In this document: positions 54,189 to 62,671 of the stretch, one piece after another
How positions within the stretch are numbered: the stretch's first letter is position 1
Layout of the letters: the number at the start of each line of letters is the position of its first letter
NCBI GenBank assembly: GCA_024696005.1
Contig: JAILHF010000055.1
Location: 49,459 to 113,458 of the forward strand
Direction of reading: 5' to 3'
Source: Lachnospiraceae bacterium
GTDB taxonomy: Bacteria; Bacillota; Clostridia; Lachnospirales; Lachnospiraceae
Length of the DNA stretch: 64,000 nucleotides
Program-made: the position numbers and the translations under genes
The notes under the pieces: model-generated
Seen by the model: the letters and a program-made list of their open reading frames with translations, nothing else
What the model was told of the DNA's origin: nothing
The model's database searches: none

Positions 54189-55521
54189 GAACAAGAACCT
54201 ACAAACGATATTGATGCCGCTTTGCATCGCCCTGTTCTTCCTGGCGGGAAACGCGCTGCTCGGAAGCCTGCTTCAGCCGCTGGGCACATCCCGCTATTTC
54301 CGGGATGAGGTGGCAGTTTATGCTGCGGAGGGGAAGCAGGCGGACATCGTCTTCCTCGGATCGTCCCGCACCTTTCAGACCTATGCGCCGGAAGTGCTGG
54401 AGCGGGAACTGGGACTGGAGCTTGTGATCAATGCCGGGAGCGCCACGCAGCGTCCGGAGAGCAGTTATTATCTGCTGAAGGACCTGTACCGGCAGGTAAA
54501 GCCCAAGGTCGTGGTTTGGGGTGTGCAGTGGAACATGCTTTTGAAGGAAGCTACGGAATCGCAGCGTCTCGAGAGCGCGATCACGGCTTATGACAGGATG
54601 AGCGCGAGAGGACGCATCGAGTATATCCCCACGTACATGTTCACGGATCTCTGGCCGCAGTTTCTGGATGTTTACCGCTATCGCAATGACTTTCGCTACG
54701 ATGCCATCCGAAAGAACCTGGAGGCAAAGGCGGAGTACAAAGAGCACGGCTTCATCCCGGATACGGAAGCGGACCATTACTATGCGGGGAAGGGCTTCAC
54801 CTACTCCAACACCCATTGCGAGGACGGGAATGTTCCGATCATGGATGAAGGCGGACAGATCCGTTTCTCCGCGGAAGAGATCGACCCGGAAAAACTGCGC
54901 TACCTCGAAAAGGTAACCAAATTCTGCGAAAAGAACGGGATACGCCTGTATCTGGTCGCATCGCCCATAGCGGTGATGAACCTCTATCATCTGGAGGGCT
55001 ATCAGGAGGCGAACGATTACTATGCGGATTTTGCCGAAAAACACGGCATCGTGTTTTACAACCTGAACTATCTGAAGGACAAGGAAGAGCTGTTCCCGGA
55101 TCACATGCAGTGCGATTACGTCCATCTTTCCGGGGAGGGCGCCGAAGCAGCCAGTGCCTTGTTTGCGGAGCTTCTGCGCATGGAAGCAAACGGCGAATCC
55201 ACGGACGGGCTTTTTTATGACGATCTTTCGGAAGTGAAGGCGCAGATCCGCCGCATCGCGGCCGTGAAGGCCGACATCGAAAGGGAAGGAACGCGGGCGG
55301 AAGTCAGTGTGCTGAGCCTGCACAACGAGGATGTTGTTGTGCGCTATAAGGCCGAATATGCCAAAGAGGGAGAAGAGGAATTCGTTCTTCTGCGTGACTG
55401 GAGCGAAGGAGAGGAATTTGAGCTGGCATTGCCGTCTGCTTCGGGCGGAAGGCTGCGGATCAGCGCCTGGTCCGGTGTGGAGGGCGAAGGGATCGCCTGG
55501 CAGGAATACGTGCTCGAGTAA
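54175..55521 (+). CDS. membrane-anchored SGNH/AlgJ- or DltD-like protein
   Basis: This 448-residue protein has one N-terminal membrane helix (about 10-32) and an extracytoplasmic SGNH-like domain. The block-I nucleophile motif is FLGSSRTF near 59-66, and the block-V Asp-His pair is in DYVHLSGEGA near 317-326. A middle VASPIAVMNL segment fits the DltD/AlgJ-like group that works with MBOAT proteins. The last 90 residues form an added beta-rich domain. The 14-base overlap with the MBOAT gene implies a stable partnership in acyl transfer. Confidence 0.8.
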   Translation: MRIFKNKNLQTILMPLCIALFFLAGNALLGSLLQPLGTSRYFRDEVAVYAAEGKQADIVFLGSSRTFQTYAPEVLERELGLELVINAGSATQRPESSYYLLKDLYRQVKPKVVVWGVQWNMLLKEATESQRLESAITAYDRMSARGRIEYIPTYMFTDLWPQFLDVYRYRNDFRYDAIRKNLEAKAEYKEHGFIPDTEADHYYAGKGFTYSNTHCEDGNVPIMDEGGQIRFSAEEIDPEKLRYLEKVTKFCEKNGIRLYLVASPIAVMNLYHLEGYQEANDYYADFAEKHGIVFYNLNYLKDKEELFPDHMQCDYVHLSGEGAEAASALFAELLRMEANGESTDGLFYDDLSEVKAQIRRIAAVKADIEREGTRAEVSVLSLHNEDVVVRYKAEYAKEGEEEFVLLRDWSEGEEFELALPSASGGRLRISAWSGVEGEGIAWQEYVLE

Positions 55522-55558
55522 AAGAAGCAGTGAGTGAAGCAGGAACAGGAGAGAAGCC

Positions 55559-56968
55559 ATGATATGGGATTTGGAACGCTACGCTGAGAGGGAAGCATTG
55601 ACGGGAGAGGGCATCTCGATCCGTTACAGGGTGCTCAGGGAAAAGGGGGATGAGATCTGCCGCATGGTCCCGAAACGCTCCCTTGTGTTTGTTCTCTGCC
55701 GGAACAAAGTCGCGACGATCGCCGCATACACCGGCTTTCTGAACGGCGGGGTCGTTCCGCTGATGCTGGACGGGAAACTTTCCCCCGAATTGCTTGCTTC
55801 GATGATCGGGCTCTACGAGCCGGCTTTCCTGTGGCTTCCCGCAGAACGCAGGGACGAGATGGCCGGTGCGGAGGAGATCTATCGTGCGGACGGTTATCTG
55901 CTCCTTAAGAATCCGAAAGCGGCGGAGCTTGCGATGGATCCGTCCCTGGCGCTTCTGATCTCGACTTCGGGTTCCACGGGCAGCCCCAAGCTGGTCCGCC
56001 TGTCTTATAAGAATATCCTGGCGAATACCGCTTCGATCATTGAATATCTGCACATCAACGAGCGGGAGAGGGCGATCACCTCGCTGCCGCTCAATTACGT
56101 ATACGGGCTTTCCGTTTTGAACACCCATCTTTATGCCGGAGGCTGTCTGATCCTGACCGAACAGAACTGCTATTCCAAGCTTTTCTGGGATCAGTTTGAA
56201 CGCTACGGGGGCACTTCTTTTGCGGGCATTCCGTTCATGTACGAGATGCTTCATAAGCTCCGCTTTGAAAAGAAAACGATCCCGGGACTGAAGACGATGA
56301 CCCAGGCCGGCGGAAAGCTTTCCCCGGAGCTGCATGAGCTGTTTGCCGCATATGCACAGGAGAACGGGATCGACTTTGTCGTGATGTACGGTGCTTCCGA
56401 AGCGACGGCGCGCATGGGCTATCTGCCGCCGGAGCGCTCCCTGGAAAAGCGCGGGAGCATGGGGATCGCGATCCCGGGCGGACGCTTTGAACTGATCGAT
56501 GAAGCACACCGGGTGATCGGGGAAGCGGGGCAGAGCGGCGAGCTTGTCTATTACGGCGAGAACGTAAGTCTCGGTTACGCCGAAGCCCCCGAAGACCTTA
56601 ACAGACCCGATGAGCGCAACGGACGCCTGGAAACCGGAGACATGGCCTATTTTGACGCTGACGGATATTATTACATCGTCGGCAGAAAGAGCCGTTTCAT
56701 CAAGATCCTGGGAAAACGCACGAACCTGGCCGAGATGGAAGGGATCCTGAAGCAGAAATTCGGCATCCTGGACCTGGCGTGCTCCGGGAAGGATGATTCC
56801 CTGGACATCTATCTCACCGATGCTTCCCGGACGGAAGAGATCGGGGATTATCTGTTTGAGGAGATCGGGATCAACCGTCACCTCTATCATCTGCACGTGA
56901 TCCCGGAGATTCCGAAGAACACGGCGGGCAAGGTATTGTATTCGCAGCTGAAGCCACAGGAGGGGTAA
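55559..56968 (+). CDS. AMP-forming acyl/aminoacyl ligase (DltA-like)
   Basis: This 469-residue adenylate-forming enzyme has the P-loop-like STSGSTGSPK near 138-147, the MYGASEATARMGYL segment near 277-290, and the C-terminal catalytic lysine in NTAGKVLYSQL near 456-466. It would activate a carboxylic or amino acid with ATP and load it on the carrier protein at 52373. Its short length and position fit a DltA-like function. The substrate pocket was not analysed, so D-alanine is only one candidate. Confidence 0.85.
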   Translation: MIWDLERYAEREALTGEGISIRYRVLREKGDEICRMVPKRSLVFVLCRNKVATIAAYTGFLNGGVVPLMLDGKLSPELLASMIGLYEPAFLWLPAERRDEMAGAEEIYRADGYLLLKNPKAAELAMDPSLALLISTSGSTGSPKLVRLSYKNILANTASIIEYLHINERERAITSLPLNYVYGLSVLNTHLYAGGCLILTEQNCYSKLFWDQFERYGGTSFAGIPFMYEMLHKLRFEKKTIPGLKTMTQAGGKLSPELHELFAAYAQENGIDFVVMYGASEATARMGYLPPERSLEKRGSMGIAIPGGRFELIDEAHRVIGEAGQSGELVYYGENVSLGYAEAPEDLNRPDERNGRLETGDMAYFDADGYYYIVGRKSRFIKILGKRTNLAEMEGILKQKFGILDLACSGKDDSLDIYLTDASRTEEIGDYLFEEIGINRHLYHLHVIPEIPKNTAGKVLYSQLKPQEG

Positions 56969-56971
56969 AAA

Positions 56972-57634
56972 ATGGAAGAGAAAGCTTATAAGCAGATCGG
57001 CGAGTCGGTGATCAAACAGAGCAGGATCGGGAACGGTTCGGTGATCGATCATGACTGCGTGATCTTAAAAAGCGAGATCGGAGAGAACGTGGACATCGAG
57101 AAGCGGAACCTGATCCGCGATTCCGTTGTGGGCGACATGAGCTATACCGGTTCGGACACCAGCATCATGTGGGCAGAGGTGGGAAAGTACTGCTGCATCT
57201 CGCGCATGGTCGACATCGGAGGGAACGAGCATGACTATCGTGCGGTCTCGATGATGCCGCTCTACCGCATGGAGAACAAGCTCCTCGGGAAGCTCAATCA
57301 GCATCCGGACGAAGAAAAGATCGTTATCGGAAACGATGTGTGGATCGGCGCGGGAGCGCAGATCGTGCGGAAGAAAGGCCTGAAGGTCGGAAACGGTGCC
57401 GTGATCGGCGCGGGAGCCGTGGTGACAAAGAGCGTGCCGCCTTACGCGATCGTGGCCGGAGTCCCCGCGAAGGTGATAGGCTACCGTTTCATGAAAGAGG
57501 TGATCGGGCTGCTTGAGGAGCTTAAGTGGTGGGACTGGGACAAAGAGAAGGTGGCGGAAGAACTTCCCTTTCTCACATCCGATCTTTCGGTGGAAAAGCT
57601 GAGGGAACTGCTGGCAAAGTCTCTTGAAAAATGA
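56972..57634 (+). CDS. left-handed beta-helix (hexapeptide) acetyltransferase
   Basis: This 220-residue protein has hexapeptide repeats throughout. The strongest are [13 protein letters not shown] and [32 protein letters not shown] (about 115-170), the end being diagnostic of CatB/xenobiotic-type acetyltransferases. The catalytic histidine is probably in [10 protein letters not shown] near 84-93. It uses acetyl-CoA in the cytoplasm and would acetylate a sugar or related precursor. It lies three bases after the ligase gene, so it is likely part of the same modification pathway. Confidence 0.85.
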   Translation: MEEKAYKQIGESVIKQSRIGNGSVIDHDCVILKSEIGENVDIEKRNLIRDSVVGDMSYTGSDTSIMWAEVGKYCCISRMVDIGGNEHDYRAVSMMPLYRMENKLLGKLNQHPDEEKIVIGNDVWIGAGAQIVRKKGLKVGNGAVIGAGAVVTKSVPPYAIVAGVPAKVIGYRFMKEVIGLLEELKWWDWDKEKVAEELPFLTSDLSVEKLRELLAKSLEK

Positions 57635-57652
57635 TCCCGTTTATGGTAGGAT
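57624..57652 (+). promoter_or_regulatory. promoter of the nitroreductase gene
   Basis: TTGAAA and TAGGAT are separated by 17 bases; the -35 box lies inside the end of the acetyltransferase gene. Confidence 0.5.
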
Positions 57653-57687
57653 TTTGCTTAGTGAGAAACTGAATTCAGGAGGTGCTT

Positions 57688-58230
57688 ATGACGACAAAAG
57701 AAGTGATCCTGGGAAGAAGAAGTATCCGAAAGTACAGCGACAAGCCGGTGGACGACAGCCTGCTTCAGGAGATCGTGGAAGAGGCATCCTATGCCCCCAG
57801 CTGGAAGCACACGCAGATCACACGCTACATCTGTGTGAAAGATGCGGCCCTCAAGGACAGGATCGCACAGGAAGGGACCACGATCTGGCCCGGAAACGGT
57901 GATATCATCCGTCAGGCACCGGTGCTGACTGCTGTCTGCGTTGTCAAGAACCGTTCGGGTTTCGAGCGGGACGGATCCTTTTCGACGAAGAGGGAAGACC
58001 GCTGGGAGTTCTTTGACGCGGGGATCGCGTCACAGACCTTCTGCCTCGCAGCGTATGAGCATGGCCTGGGAAGCGTTATCCTGGGGCTCTTTGACATTGA
58101 AACAGTTTCGAAGCTGCTTGAAGTCCCGGAGGGACAGGAGCTGATCGCGCTGATCCCGTTGGGATATCCCGCGGAAGAGCCGGTCGCGCCGAAGCGGAAA
58201 GCAGTTTCCGATCTGCTCACGATCCGATAA
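57688..58230 (+). CDS. nitroreductase family flavoprotein
   Basis: This 180-residue FMN-dependent oxidoreductase has the N-terminal [17 protein letters not shown] segment and the C-terminal [11 protein letters not shown] motif of the nitroreductase family. The ATG at 57688 is chosen because AGGAGGT lies five bases before it; the track's 57682 GTG overlaps that site. The physiological substrate is not predictable. A terminator follows. Confidence 0.9.
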   Translation: MTTKEVILGRRSIRKYSDKPVDDSLLQEIVEEASYAPSWKHTQITRYICVKDAALKDRIAQEGTTIWPGNGDIIRQAPVLTAVCVVKNRSGFERDGSFSTKREDRWEFFDAGIASQTFCLAAYEHGLGSVILGLFDIETVSKLLEVPEGQELIALIPLGYPAEEPVAPKRKAVSDLLTIR

Positions 58231-58234
58231 TCAG

Positions 58235-58263
58235 AAAAGAGAAGCCGGGTGCTTCTCTTTTTT
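58235..58263 (+). terminator. terminator between nitroreductase gene and pyrB
   Basis: AGAGAAGC pairs with GCTTCTCT around CGGGT, flanked by A and T runs. pyrB begins only 16 bases later with no room for a separate promoter, so partial read-through or attenuation is implied. Confidence 0.8.
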
Positions 58264-58279
58264 ACGACAGGAGGATGAC

Positions 58280-59191
58280 ATGCGACATTTGATGAATCCG
58301 ATGGATTTCTCGGTGGAGGAGCTGGACAGGCTTTTTGACCTGGCGGCGGATATCGAGAAGCATCCGGAGGCTTATGCACACAAGTGCGAAGGAAAAAAGC
58401 TGGCAACCTGTTTTTATGAGCCCAGCACCCGGACACGTCTGAGCTTTGAGAGCGCGATGCTCAACCTCGGCGGGTCCGTGATCGGTTTTTCGGATGCGGG
58501 GTCTTCCTCGGCATCCAAAGGAGAGAGCGTTTCCGATACGATAAGGGTGATCTCCTGTTTCGCCGACATCTGCGCGATGCGGCATCCGAAGGAGGGTGCG
58601 CCGATGGTAGCGGCAAGCCGCTCTTCCATCCCGGTGATCAACGCCGGGGACGGCGGGCACCAGCACCCCACGCAGACCCTGACGGATCTGCTCACGATCC
58701 GCTCCCTGAAGGGCAGGCTCGATCACTTCACGATCGGGCTGTGCGGTGACCTGAAGTTCGGACGCACGGTCCATTCGCTGGTCAACGCGCTGTCCCGTTA
58801 CGAAGGGATCCACTTTGTCTTTATCTCCCCCGAGGAACTGCGTATCCCGGGGTATCTGCGCGAGACTCTCTGGAGCAAGGCGCTGTCGTTCGAAGAGGTG
58901 ATTCGGCTGGAAGATGTGATGCCCAAGCTGGATCTGCTCTACATGACGCGTGTGCAGAGAGAGCGCTTCTTTAACGAAGAGGATTATGTACGTCTGAAGG
59001 ATTTCTACGTTCTGACCAAGGCCAAAATGGAAAGGGCACGCGAGGACATGCTGGTCCTGCACCCGCTGCCCCGTGTGAACGAGATCTCGGTAGAGGTGGA
59101 TGACGATCCGCGGGCGGTCTATTTCAAGCAGGTCCGGTACGGCGTGTATGTGCGCATGGCGCTGATCCTCACGCTGCTGGAGCTGGTATAA
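58280..59191 (+). CDS. pyrB: aspartate carbamoyltransferase, catalytic chain
   Basis: It condenses carbamoyl phosphate and aspartate, the committed pyrimidine step. The 303-residue chain carries the carbamoyl-phosphate motif [12 protein letters not shown] near 51-62, the HPTQTL segment near 132-137, and [11 protein letters not shown] near 259-269. A GACAGGAGG site precedes the ATG. The partner regulatory chain pyrI follows by ten bases, so the enzyme is of the allosteric two-subunit type. Confidence 0.96.
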   Translation: MRHLMNPMDFSVEELDRLFDLAADIEKHPEAYAHKCEGKKLATCFYEPSTRTRLSFESAMLNLGGSVIGFSDAGSSSASKGESVSDTIRVISCFADICAMRHPKEGAPMVAASRSSIPVINAGDGGHQHPTQTLTDLLTIRSLKGRLDHFTIGLCGDLKFGRTVHSLVNALSRYEGIHFVFISPEELRIPGYLRETLWSKALSFEEVIRLEDVMPKLDLLYMTRVQRERFFNEEDYVRLKDFYVLTKAKMERAREDMLVLHPLPRVNEISVEVDDDPRAVYFKQVRYGVYVRMALILTLLELV

Positions 59192-59201
59192 GGAGGGCGG
59201 A

Positions 59202-59633
59202 ATGTTAAACGTAGGCAAGATCGAGGAAGGCTTTGTTCTGGATCATATTCCCGCGGGCAAGAGCATGTCCATCTATTATCACCTGGGGTTGGATAAGCTG
59301 GATTGCACCGTGGCCATCATCAAGAATGCCCGTTCCAATATCATGGGGAAAAAGGACATCATCAAGGTGGAGTGCGATATCAACACCCTGAACCTGGATG
59401 TGCTGGCCGTGATCGATCATACCATCACGGTAAACGTGATCAAGGACGGCGAGATCGTGGAGAAAAAGGCGCTGGAGCTTCCGCTGGAACTCAAAGGGAT
59501 CATGAAGTGCCGCAATCCACGCTGCATAACCTCCATTGAACAGGAGCTTCCGCATATCTTTTATCTGGCGGATCCCGTAAAGGAACTGTATCGTTGTCGC
59601 TATTGCGATGAAAAAAATACGGAGCGTTTTTAA
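59202..59633 (+). CDS. pyrI: aspartate carbamoyltransferase, regulatory chain
   Basis: This 143-residue chain confers nucleotide control on PyrB. The N-terminal nucleotide-binding domain has the GLDKLDCTVAIIKNARSN segment. The C-terminal zinc domain has four cysteines (CRNPRC and CRYC). Its presence implies CTP or UTP feedback inhibition. The next gene begins five bases later. Confidence 0.95.
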   Translation: MLNVGKIEEGFVLDHIPAGKSMSIYYHLGLDKLDCTVAIIKNARSNIMGKKDIIKVECDINTLNLDVLAVIDHTITVNVIKDGEIVEKKALELPLELKGIMKCRNPRCITSIEQELPHIFYLADPVKELYRCRYCDEKNTERF

Positions 59634-59638
59634 CAGAC

Positions 59639-61090
59639 ATGAATGAATTCATTTTGTTTTCCAGTACTTATGAAAAATGGGTGGATGCGATCCGGATGCA
59701 GATGATGCCCGGAGCGCGCGGAGAAGAGGTCAAGGCTGCCCGTTATGAATTGTGCCGCAGGCTTCTGCGGGAAGGGGAGCGTGCGGGATTTCGCGGCAAT
59801 CTCTGGCATTGCCTGCTGACCGAATCCCTGCTCCTGGATGAAAATCCCTATACGCTTGCAGCCGAGGGAAGAGGCAACCCGCGCGGTGCGTTGACAGCGG
59901 TTGCCGTTGCCGAGATGAACGAGGTGCTGAATTTCTTCCGCATCGATATCCGGCAGCTTTCCATGGGCCTGGCGGGCGTGCGCGGAATGGAGATCCTGGC
60001 GGACTATGTGCCCTCCGGGCGTCGTTCCTGCTACAACAACAAGGTGCGTGAGGCCATCCAGGATGCGGCTGCTGCGATCGCGCAGTGCCGGGACGGAGCC
60101 GAAGTGCTGCAGGTCCTGGATATCTTTTACCGGAATTACGGCGTGGGTCTTCTGGGGCTGCACAAGGCATTCCGGATTGGGGATGCGGGCGAGCGCCGCA
60201 TCGAGCCCATTCAGAATGTCGTGGAGAGCTATCTGGACGATCTGATCGGTTATGACGAGCAGAAGAGGCAGCTGATCGAGAATACCGAGTCCTTCCTGCG
60301 CGGGCAGAGGGCCAACAACTGCCTGTTGTACGGCGAGGCGGGGACAGGCAAGTCCAGCAGCATCCGCGGGATCCTGCACCGTTATTACGACCAGGGCCTG
60401 CGCATCGTCGAGGTCTATAAGCACCAGTATAAGGAGATCAACGAACTGATCCGCAGCCTGAAGGACCGGAACTATCGTTTTATCATCTACATGGACGATC
60501 TCTCCTTTGAGGAATTCGAAGTGGAATACAAATTCCTGAAGGCACTGATCGAGGGCGGACTGGAGGAACGGCCGGAGAACGTGCTGATCTATGCAACCTC
60601 CAACCGGAGGCATCTTGTTCGTGAGAGCTTTGATGACCGGCCCGACAGTCCTTTGGATAAGCACAAGAACGAAACCGTGCAGGAGAAGCTTTCCCTCTTC
60701 TCCCGTTTCGGCATCACGATCTATTACGGCGCGCCGGCGCAGAAGGAATACTTCCATATCGTGGAAGAGCTGGCAAAGCGCTACGGCCTGCCCTACAGCA
60801 GCGAGGAACTGCGTTCGCTGGCCAACAGTTGGGAACTCAGCCACAACGGTCTTTCCGGCCGCACGGCAGCCCAGCTCATCGATCATCTGCGCGGACAGCT
60901 GGCCGAGGATGCAAGACGGCAGCTGCATCAGGAACAGGGAAAGCCGTTAACGGAAGCACCTGCCGGGCAGCAGGCAGCGGCTGCGCAGGGAGCGCCGGCG
61001 GACAATGCCGCACAGAGCGCACAGAAGGAAGAGGTGCCGGCGGACGGTGCCGCACAGGAGGCGCAGAACGTAAACACGCAGGAGGGCTGA
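59639..61090 (+). CDS. DUF815 family AAA+ ATPase
   Basis: This 483-residue protein has the AAA+ module typical of DUF815. Walker A GEAGTGKSS is near 232-240 and Walker B IIYMDDLSFE near 281-290. The YATSNRRHLVRESF sensor segment lies near 320-333. The first 200 residues are a helical N-terminal domain. The last 60 residues are a low-complexity Ala/Gln/Glu tail not needed for the ATPase core. No function is established for the family. It sits between pyrI and the polyphosphate genes. Confidence 0.85.
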   Translation: MNEFILFSSTYEKWVDAIRMQMMPGARGEEVKAARYELCRRLLREGERAGFRGNLWHCLLTESLLLDENPYTLAAEGRGNPRGALTAVAVAEMNEVLNFFRIDIRQLSMGLAGVRGMEILADYVPSGRRSCYNNKVREAIQDAAAAIAQCRDGAEVLQVLDIFYRNYGVGLLGLHKAFRIGDAGERRIEPIQNVVESYLDDLIGYDEQKRQLIENTESFLRGQRANNCLLYGEAGTGKSSSIRGILHRYYDQGLRIVEVYKHQYKEINELIRSLKDRNYRFIIYMDDLSFEEFEVEYKFLKALIEGGLEERPENVLIYATSNRRHLVRESFDDRPDSPLDKHKNETVQEKLSLFSRFGITIYYGAPAQKEYFHIVEELAKRYGLPYSSEELRSLANSWELSHNGLSGRTAAQLIDHLRGQLAEDARRQLHQEQGKPLTEAPAGQQAAAAQGAPADNAAQSAQKEEVPADGAAQEAQNVNTQEG

Positions 61091-61105
61091 GCACAGGAGG
61101 GATAA

Positions 61106-62656
61106 ATGGCGGAACGCAAGAGTGCGCCGCGCATGTTTGCGGCACTTGATGTAGGAAGCTTTGAACTCTGTCTGAAGATCTTTGAGATCTCGCCGAAAGG
61201 GATACGTCAGGTCGAGTATCTCAGGCATCGCCTGGCTTTGGGCACGGACAGCTATGCGACCAGAAAGATCAGCCTTTCCAAGATGGAAGAGCTTTTCCGC
61301 ATCCTGCAGGAATTCAAGGAAGTGATGAAGAGCTACCGGGTGAAAGAATACCGTGCCTACGGGACTTCCGCGCTCCGCGAAACAGAGAATACCGAGATCC
61401 TCCTGGACCAGATCCGAAACCGCGGCGGCATCGATCTGGAGATCCTCAGCAATTCGGAACAGCGGTTTTTGGATTGCAAGGCCATTGCTGCCCACGGGGA
61501 GCGTTTCGAACGCATCATTTCCAAGGGGACTGCGATCGCGGATATCGGAGGCGGAAGCATACAGCTTTCGCTTTTTGACAAGGGACAGCTTGTGATCACG
61601 CAGAGCTTAAAGCTCGGAGTCCTGCGTCTGCATGAACGCCTGGAAGCCATGAAACCCCGCAGCACCCAGGTGGAAGCTCTGCTGGATGAGATGATCGGCG
61701 GGCAGCTGGCGGTTTTCCGGAAGATGTATCTGAAGGAACGCGAGATCAGTAATCTCATCGTCATGGATGATTATTTTTCCGGACGTTTTCCGGATGCCGT
61801 GGACGGCGTGAAGGACGGGCAGCTGGCGGATGTAGCGGATTTTCTGCGTTTCGCGGATGCCCTGCCGGAGGAGTCGGTGGAGGACATGGCTGACCGCCTG
61901 GAGATCTCGGAGGAGAGCGTTCCTCTCTTTAAGATCTCGGCCGGGATCCTGAAGCGCATCGTCCGGGAATTTGAGGTAAAGACCCTCTGGGTGCCGGGCG
62001 CCACGATCTGCGACGGCATGGCCTATGAATATGCCGAGAAGCACGAGATCGGCGCAACGGGACGGGATTTCACCAAGGACATCCTTGCCTGTGCGACCAC
62101 CATGAGCAAGCGTTACCTGGGCAGCAGGAAGCGCTCCGAGGCTCTGGAATTTTTGGCGCTTTCCATCTTTGACGGGATGCACAAGGTGCACGGCATGGGC
62201 CGGAGAGAGCGCCTTCTTCTGCAGCTCGCTGCCATCCTGCACGACTGCGGCAAGTTCATCAACATGACCAATGTGGGGGAATGCTCCTACGCGATCATCA
62301 TGAACACCGAGATGATCGGTCTGTCCCATCTGGAGCGCGAGATCCTCGCCTGTGTGGTCAAGTTCAACCACGAAGAGTTTGAATATTACGAGGACCTTTC
62401 TTCCCACAGCGACATCGGGGAAGCGGCCTACCTTACCATCGCAAAGCTCACGGCGATCCTGCGGATCGCAAATGCCCTGGACAAGAGCCATAAGCAGAAG
62501 GTCCGGGGCCTGAAGGTGATCCTGCGTGAGGACAAGCTCATACTCGAGCCCGAGACCGGGGCGGAGGATCTGCTCTTCGAGCAGGAGCGTTTTGCGAACA
62601 GGGCTTCTTTTTTTGAGGAAGTATACGGATTGCGTCCGCAGATCCGGCGCGGATAA
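61106..62656 (+). CDS. Ppx/GppA phosphatase with HD domain
   Basis: The N-terminal ASKHA-fold domain (about 8-310) carries the LDVGSFELCLKI phosphate-binding segment and ADIGGGSIQLSLF near 149-161. This is the signature of exopolyphosphatase/guanosine pentaphosphate phosphatase. The C-terminal domain (about 325-500) has the HD metal motif AAILHDCGKFI near 373-383, as in clostridial Ppx2-like enzymes. It would remove phosphate from the ends of polyphosphate, or hydrolyse pppGpp. It lies 15 bases before ppk, so synthesis and breakdown of polyphosphate are co-located. A GGAGGG site precedes the ATG. Confidence 0.88.
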   Translation: MAERKSAPRMFAALDVGSFELCLKIFEISPKGIRQVEYLRHRLALGTDSYATRKISLSKMEELFRILQEFKEVMKSYRVKEYRAYGTSALRETENTEILLDQIRNRGGIDLEILSNSEQRFLDCKAIAAHGERFERIISKGTAIADIGGGSIQLSLFDKGQLVITQSLKLGVLRLHERLEAMKPRSTQVEALLDEMIGGQLAVFRKMYLKEREISNLIVMDDYFSGRFPDAVDGVKDGQLADVADFLRFADALPEESVEDMADRLEISEESVPLFKISAGILKRIVREFEVKTLWVPGATICDGMAYEYAEKHEIGATGRDFTKDILACATTMSKRYLGSRKRSEALEFLALSIFDGMHKVHGMGRRERLLLQLAAILHDCGKFINMTNVGECSYAIIMNTEMIGLSHLEREILACVVKFNHEEFEYYEDLSSHSDIGEAAYLTIAKLTAILRIANALDKSHKQKVRGLKVILREDKLILEPETGAEDLLFEQERFANRASFFEEVYGLRPQIRRG

Positions 62657-62671
62657 CGTTGGGGGAGAAAC

